The notes under the pieces: model-generated | What the model saw: the letters and a program-made list of their open reading frames with translations, nothing else | Database searches by the model: none | Told to the model about the DNA's origin: nothing | Assembly: GCA_021203425.1 (NCBI GenBank) | Contig: JAJQBF010000062.1 | Span: 1-7,384 of the forward strand | Source: Clostridiales bacterium | GTDB taxonomy: Bacteria > Bacillota > Clostridia > Lachnospirales > CAG-274 | Length of the DNA stretch: 7,384 nucleotides | Direction of reading: 5' to 3' | Made by a program: the position numbers and the translations under genes | Shown: piece by piece, positions 4,308-7,384 of the stretch | How the letters are laid out: the number at the start of each line of letters is the position of its first letter | Numbering within the stretch: the stretch's first letter is position 1

Positions 4308-6998
4308 TCAGCTTACTGTGTAGGTCACAACACTGCTGTTTGTGAAACAGCTTCTTACAGCTATAACCTTAATGTTTGTTCCGCTTGAAACGCTTACCTG
4401 TCCGTAGGAATTTGTTGCAAGACGCTTGCCGTTTGTTGTTGAAGGTGTTGTTCCGTCTGTTGTATAGTAAATGTGACAGTTCGGCGTTGTGGTTCTTATA
4501 GTAGCCTTGCCGTTTTCATATGTTATTGTAGGTTCGTTTATTGTGGGAATCTTCAATATAAGCCTTGAAACATTGCTCCAAACTCCGTTATAGTAAGCCC
4601 TTGCGTAAATCGTACCGTAGAAATCTTCGAAAAGTACGGTTTCGCCGTTTTCAATACAGCTGTCGGAAGTTGTCAGGCTTGACGTTGTTGAAGAATAGTA
4701 TATCTTGGCTCCGCTTGTTGTACTTGTGAATGTGACATTACGTCCGCCGAATACACCTGCTACATTAAAGGTCGCCGGTGAAACGGAAACATAAGCTGCT
4801 GCCGATTCGCTTGTTGTAAAACAACTTCTTACTGCAACTGCCCTAACCGTATTTCCGGGAGAGGCTGTTATTGTTCCGCTGTTTGTTCTTGAGCCGTTTA
4901 CCGTAAGCCATGTTCCATTTGTAACAGTACCGTCTGTTTCAACAACAGGCTCTGAGCCGTCGGTAGTATAACATATAAAGCTTGAAGGTGTAGTTGACTT
5001 AATCGTTACGTCACTTCCGCTTGCTGTTACCGTAGGTGTATTTACAACCGGAATTTTCAAAATAAGTTTTGCAACATTGCTCCAGCTGCCGTTATAATAA
5101 GCTCTTGCATAAAGAGTACCGTAGAAATCTTCAAATAAAACCGTACTTCCGTTTGCCACACAGGTATCATTTAATGTCAGTGAAGATGAAACCGCTGAAT
5201 AGTAAATTACAGCCCCGGGGGTATTGCTCGTAAAAGTAACATTCCTTCCGTCGAACACACCGGCAACGCTAAATGACGGAGGATATACAAACTGGGTTGT
5301 GGTTTCCGTAGTTGGGTCTGAAGAAGTCTTTGTCGTCGTTTCAGAAGACGATTTTGTTGTTGACTCTGTGGGAACTTCTGTTGTGGTTTCGGTCGCAGCT
5401 TTTGTCGTTGTTTCCGTTGTGGTTTCCGCTGCGGCTTTTGTTGTTGTCTCTGTTGTGGATTCCGTTGTAGTTTCCGTTGTGGTTTCCGTCGAAGGCATAT
5501 CTTCGAAATATACAATCGTTGCCCCTTCAGGGTAAAGCGATGTGTCATCTGCTGTCGAACCCCTGCTGCAGTAGACTGTTTCATATGAGTTTGTGTCTGT
5601 AAAAGCACTTGTTCCTACAGAAGTCACACTGCTCGGTATAGATATGCTGTTTAAGTCATAACAGTGATAAAATGCATAACTGCCCACTGATGTAACAGTA
5701 TCAGATATAACAACCGATGTTACATGTGCATAAACACCATCTGCCTTTGAAGCTGCCGTTGCAAAAAGGTATGCAGGAACATATGTAACTCCCTCTCCGA
5801 AGGTTACCTTAAAAGAATCTGCATTTGCTCCGGCATTGTAAAATACGGAAATGTTCGGATAATAAGAGCTGGAATACGTATTTGGGTTTGTTGAATTCGA
5901 ATTGATGTCGGCAAGATCTCCGTTTATTGTAACTGAACTTAAGGACGTACAGTTTTTAAATGCACTGTTTCCTAAGGTTGTCATAGAAGAAGGCATTACT
6001 ACAGTTTCAAGGTTTGTACAAGACTCAAAGGCATTATTATTTATATATTTTAATTTGCTTGGAAATTCAATTGTTTCAAGGCTCGTATCATAAGCAAAAG
6101 CATATGAACCTACTGTTGCCAAATTGCTGCACCAACCCAAATTCTTTAGGGATGTACAATAATAAAAAGCATATGAATCAATTGTTGTCAAGCCTGTCGA
6201 CATATCAAGTGTTGTCATATCATAACAGCAGCAGAATGCATAGTTTCCTATTTCCGTTACAGTACTTGATAAAACAATATCTGTTATATGGGCATAACAG
6301 CCGTCAGCCTTTGAAGCGCCCGTTGCAAAAAAATATGCGGGAACATATGTAACTCCCTCTCCGAAGGTTACCTTAAAAGAATCTGCATTTGCTCCGGCAT
6401 TGTAAAAAGCGGAAATATTCGAATAATAAGAGCTGGAATACGTATTTATATTTGTCGAATTCGAACTGCAGTCTGCAAGATCTCCGTTTATTGTAACTGA
6501 ACTTAAGGACGTACAGTTTTTAAATACACAATTTCCGAGGGTTGTAATTCCGTCGGGAATAACTACGCTTTTAAGGCTTGTATTTCCCTCAAAAGCACTG
6601 CTGCCTACAGTACGGATTCTGTATGTGGTTCCGTCATAGGATACGGACGTAGGCAGAGTTACAGATGAATCCGAGCCGTTATACTTGGAAATAATAACTG
6701 TTCCGTCTGTTACTGTATAGGTATAGTCGCCTGAAGTAAAGGTTGTTGTGTCCAAATCGGTCGCAATACTTTCCTCGACAACAATTGCCGAATCCGACTC
6801 CGCAGTATCATCGATTTCGGCATCGACTTCCGTTTCGCCGGTTTCCGAAATTTCTTCCGTTTCGGTTATTTCATCGGCATCAATAACTTCGGCAGCCACC
6901 GTATCAATAGCGGCTGTTTCTTCGGCAAAGCCTGTCGCTGCGCTTGTTAATGTTATAACAAGTGTAAGACCTAAGCCTATAAATCGTTTCAGTTTCAA
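4308..6998 (-). CDS. Secreted BspA-like LRR protein with Thr-rich stalk and two A-B module pairs (LRR protein B)
   Basis: This 896-residue paralogue of LRR protein A has a near-matching leader (MKLKRFIGLGLTL against MKFKSVMGLGLTL), signal peptide 1-25 and an acidic segment to about 80. The LRR region (about 112-475) has about 13 repeats, two of them long and irregular, with the same YCxxGSxADDxSLYPxG cap at 476-491. A Thr/Glu stalk follows (502-568), then A1 573-650, B1 651-737, A2 741-816 and B2 819-896. B modules show YTTDG; A modules show FxGRNVTF and LYARAYY or IYARAYY. It begins at TTG, supported by AGGAGG at 7006-7011 with 7 nt spacing and by alignment to protein A; there is no ATG nearby. 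No LPXTG, SLH or membrane anchor is seen. Probably a surface or secreted binding protein; function is inferred from architecture only. Confidence 0.9.
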   Translation of the reverse strand: MKLKRFIGLGLTLVITLTSAATGFAEETAAIDTVAAEVIDADEITETEEISETGETEVDAEIDDTAESDSAIVVEESIATDLDTTTFTSGDYTYTVTDGTVIISKYNGSDSSVTLPTSVSYDGTTYRIRTVGSSAFEGNTSLKSVVIPDGITTLGNCVFKNCTSLSSVTINGDLADCSSNSTNINTYSSSYYSNISAFYNAGANADSFKVTFGEGVTYVPAYFFATGASKADGCYAHITDIVLSSTVTEIGNYAFCCCYDMTTLDMSTGLTTIDSYAFYYCTSLKNLGWCSNLATVGSYAFAYDTSLETIEFPSKLKYINNNAFESCTNLETVVMPSSMTTLGNSAFKNCTSLSSVTINGDLADINSNSTNPNTYSSSYYPNISVFYNAGANADSFKVTFGEGVTYVPAYLFATAASKADGVYAHVTSVVISDTVTSVGSYAFYHCYDLNSISIPSSVTSVGTSAFTDTNSYETVYCSRGSTADDTSLYPEGATIVYFEDMPSTETTTETTTESTTETTTKAAAETTTETTTKAATETTTEVPTESTTKSSSETTTKTSSDPTTETTTQFVYPPSFSVAGVFDGRNVTFTSNTPGAVIYYSAVSSSLTLNDTCVANGSTVLFEDFYGTLYARAYYNGSWSNVAKLILKIPVVNTPTVTASGSDVTIKSTTPSSFICYTTDGSEPVVETDGTVTNGTWLTVNGSRTNSGTITASPGNTVRAVAVRSCFTTSESAAAYVSVSPATFNVAGVFGGRNVTFTSTTSGAKIYYSSTTSSLTTSDSCIENGETVLFEDFYGTIYARAYYNGVWSNVSRLILKIPTINEPTITYENGKATIRTTTPNCHIYYTTDGTTPSTTNGKRLATNSYGQVSVSSGTNIKVIAVRSCFTNSSVVTYTVS
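4311..4778 (-). repeat. A2-B2 module pair of LRR protein B
   Basis: Encodes residues 741-896. It is the paralogous direct repeat of 1444-1911, with matching FGGRNVT, IYYSSTTSSLTTSD, WSNVSRLILKIPTIN and VRSCFTNSSVVTY landmarks. Confidence 0.75.
4788..5282 (-). repeat. A1-B1 module pair of LRR protein B
   Basis: Encodes residues 573-737. The B1 module is longer than its counterpart in LRR protein A because of an insertion around residues 680-710 (from VVETDG to RTNSGTI). That inserted form, WLxVNGxRTNSGTI, is the one found at the end of the third paralogue at 7259-7384. Confidence 0.75.
5295..5495 (-). repeat. Thr/Glu-rich stalk repeat (ETTT units, 12-bp periodicity)
   Basis: The DNA is built of degenerate 12-bp units (ggtttccgttgt on the plus strand) encoding ETTT/ESTT/KAAA-type tetrapeptides, residues 502-568 of LRR protein B. 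Such Thr-rich linkers in secreted Gram-positive proteins separate domains and can be O-glycosylated. It sits exactly between the LRR cap and module A1, where LRR protein A has only a few residues. Confidence 0.85.
5655..5996 (-). repeat. Internal LRR duplication in LRR protein B, second copy
   Basis: Encodes residues 335-448 and matches 6219-6560 at an exact 564-bp (188-residue) offset. Perfectly shared DNA includes 67 bp at 5777-5843 and 51 bp at 5911-5961, so the duplication looks recent or is being homogenised. The copy includes the long irregular repeat with FYNAGANADSFKVTFGEG. Confidence 0.85.
6219..6560 (-). repeat. Internal LRR duplication in LRR protein B, first copy
   Basis: Encodes residues 147-260. 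It contains the counterparts of the identical tracts, at 6341-6407 (67 bp) and 6475-6525 (51 bp). Differences between copies cluster in the Ser/Asn/Tyr-rich segment and in the flanking regular repeats. Confidence 0.85.
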
Positions 6999-7030
6999 AA
7001 TTATTCCTCCTTTATAATATTATATATAGA

Positions 7031-7052
7031 TTTAAGGAATTACTTCCTTAAA
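7031..7052 (-). promoter_or_regulatory. Leader hairpin in the 5' UTR of LRR protein B
   Basis: TTTAAGGAA (7031-7039) and TTCCTTAAA (7044-7052) form a perfect 9-bp stem with a 4-nt loop, between the promoter and the ribosome binding site. One arm in the RNA, UUCCUU, could instead pair with the AAGGAG part of the ribosome binding site at 7008-7013, so an alternative structure that hides the site is conceivable. There is no T-tract, so it is not a terminator. A regulatory or mRNA-stabilising role is inference. Confidence 0.45.
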
Positions 7053-7073
7053 ACACAACTGCTTTTCAGTAAA

Positions 7074-7103
7074 ATTATACCATACATATATCATTAATGT
7101 CAA
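7074..7103 (-). promoter_or_regulatory. Consensus sigma-A promoter of LRR protein B
   Basis: On the minus strand a perfect TTGACA (7098-7103) is followed after 18 bp by a perfect TATAAT (7074-7079), itself preceded by TGG, an extended -10. Transcription would begin near 7067, leaving a leader of about 68 nt. An AT-only stretch just upstream of the -35 box (7103-7120) resembles an UP element. Confidence 0.88.
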
Positions 7104-7163
7104 TATATTATAAAATATTATCAGCAATTGTGAGGAATTATACAAAATTTTTTCAAAAAAGCA

Positions 7164-7232
7164 AAAACTCCCGATTTCGGGTTACACAAAAACTTTTCTG
7201 TTTCCGCATATTGTCCGAAATTCGGGAGTTTT
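7164..7232 (-). terminator. Rho-independent terminator of the third LRR paralogue
   Basis: AAAACTCCCGA plus TTTCGG (7164-7180) pairs with CCGAAATTCGGGAGTTTT (7215-7232), a 17-bp stem with one bulged base and a large loop of about 34 nt. On the minus strand it lies about 26 nt after the stop at 7259 and runs into TTTTTGCTTTTTT (7154-7166). This separates the third paralogue from the promoter of LRR protein B. Confidence 0.8.
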
Positions 7233-7258
7233 GAAGGATTACTTATCAAAAGTCATCA

Positions 7259-7384
7259 TTAAATTGTTTCCGAAACGGTTTCGCTTGTTGTGAAACAGCT
7301 CCTTACAGCTATTGCCTTTATTGTCTGTCCTGAGGAGGCGCTGATTGTTCCGCTATTTGTTCTGGCGCCGTTTACTTTAAGCCA
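7259..7384 (-). CDS. 3' end of a third LRR/A-B module paralogue (partial, cut by window edge)
   Basis: Only the last 41 codons and the TAA stop are in the window; the 5' part lies beyond the right edge. The visible peptide begins WLKVNGARTNSGTI, continues through KAIAVRSCFTTSE and ends SETVSETI. It matches module B1 of LRR protein B (WLTVNGSRTNSGTI and VAVRSCFTTSE), and less well the terminal B2 modules of proteins A and B. A terminator follows directly. It is therefore almost surely the C-terminus of another secreted member of this family, transcribed in the same direction. Whether it has LRRs cannot be seen here. Confidence 0.85.
   Translation of the reverse strand, partial: WLKVNGARTNSGTISASSGQTIKAIAVRSCFTTSETVSETI

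Noticed and set aside
5295..5495. Regular short repeats as a CRISPR array
   Set aside because: The units are 12 bp, contiguous without unique spacers, and encode an in-frame Thr-rich stalk.
5207..5608. ORFs on both strands over the stalk repeat (minus 5207-5608, plus 5224-5535)
   Set aside because: Their KPQRK-like and VVVSV-like repeats are out-of-frame readings of the 12-bp Thr/Glu repeat in LRR protein B.
5902..7017. Plus-strand ORFs at 5902-6093, 6014-6352 and 6748-7017
   Set aside because: They are antisense to LRR protein B, have no recognisable domain, and overlap its duplicated LRR, signal-peptide or leader sequence.

Overview
The window looks like part of the chromosome of a low-to-moderate GC Gram-positive anaerobe, most likely a gut-type member of the Clostridia. 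The evidence is AT-rich intergenic DNA, AGGAGG-type ribosome binding sites, sigma-A promoters close to consensus, an AzlD-family transporter subunit, and large secreted BspA-like leucine-rich-repeat (LRR) proteins with C-terminal FN3/chitobiase-like modules. The species cannot be named from the sequence alone.

Layout. On the left, metA (112-1044, +) encodes the homoserine O-acyltransferase of methionine synthesis, behind a good promoter (42-70). It converges with and overlaps by 18 bp an azlD gene (1027-1362, -), the small subunit of a branched-chain amino acid exporter. The usual azlC partner is not next to it. The rest of the window, 1441 to the right edge, is a head-to-tail minus-strand array of secreted LRR proteins: LRR protein A (1441-4089), LRR protein B (4308-6998), and the last 41 codons of a third paralogue (7259-7384) that is cut by the window edge and absent from simple ORF listings.

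Proteins A and B share one plan: signal peptide, acidic low-complexity segment, TpLRR/BspA-type repeats closed by a common cap motif, then two copies of an alternating A-B module pair. Module B has the YTTDGxxP signature of chitobiase/hexosaminidase C-terminal-like (FN3-associated) domains. Module A looks like a diverged relative of the same fold. B also has a Thr/Glu-rich stalk and a large internal LRR duplication that A lacks. The third paralogue ends in a module resembling B's internal B1 module, not the terminal B2, so modules appear to have been shuffled or lost.

A and B each have their own TTGACA-18 bp-TATAAT promoter and a terminator candidate, so they look like separate, probably strongly expressed units and not one operon. 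The 5' untranslated region of B carries a 9-bp perfect hairpin that could interact with its ribosome binding site. Protein B starts at TTG. No sortase motif, SLH domain or C-terminal transmembrane anchor is visible in A or B. The likely role is a family of cell-surface or secreted binding proteins; their ligands cannot be read from the sequence.
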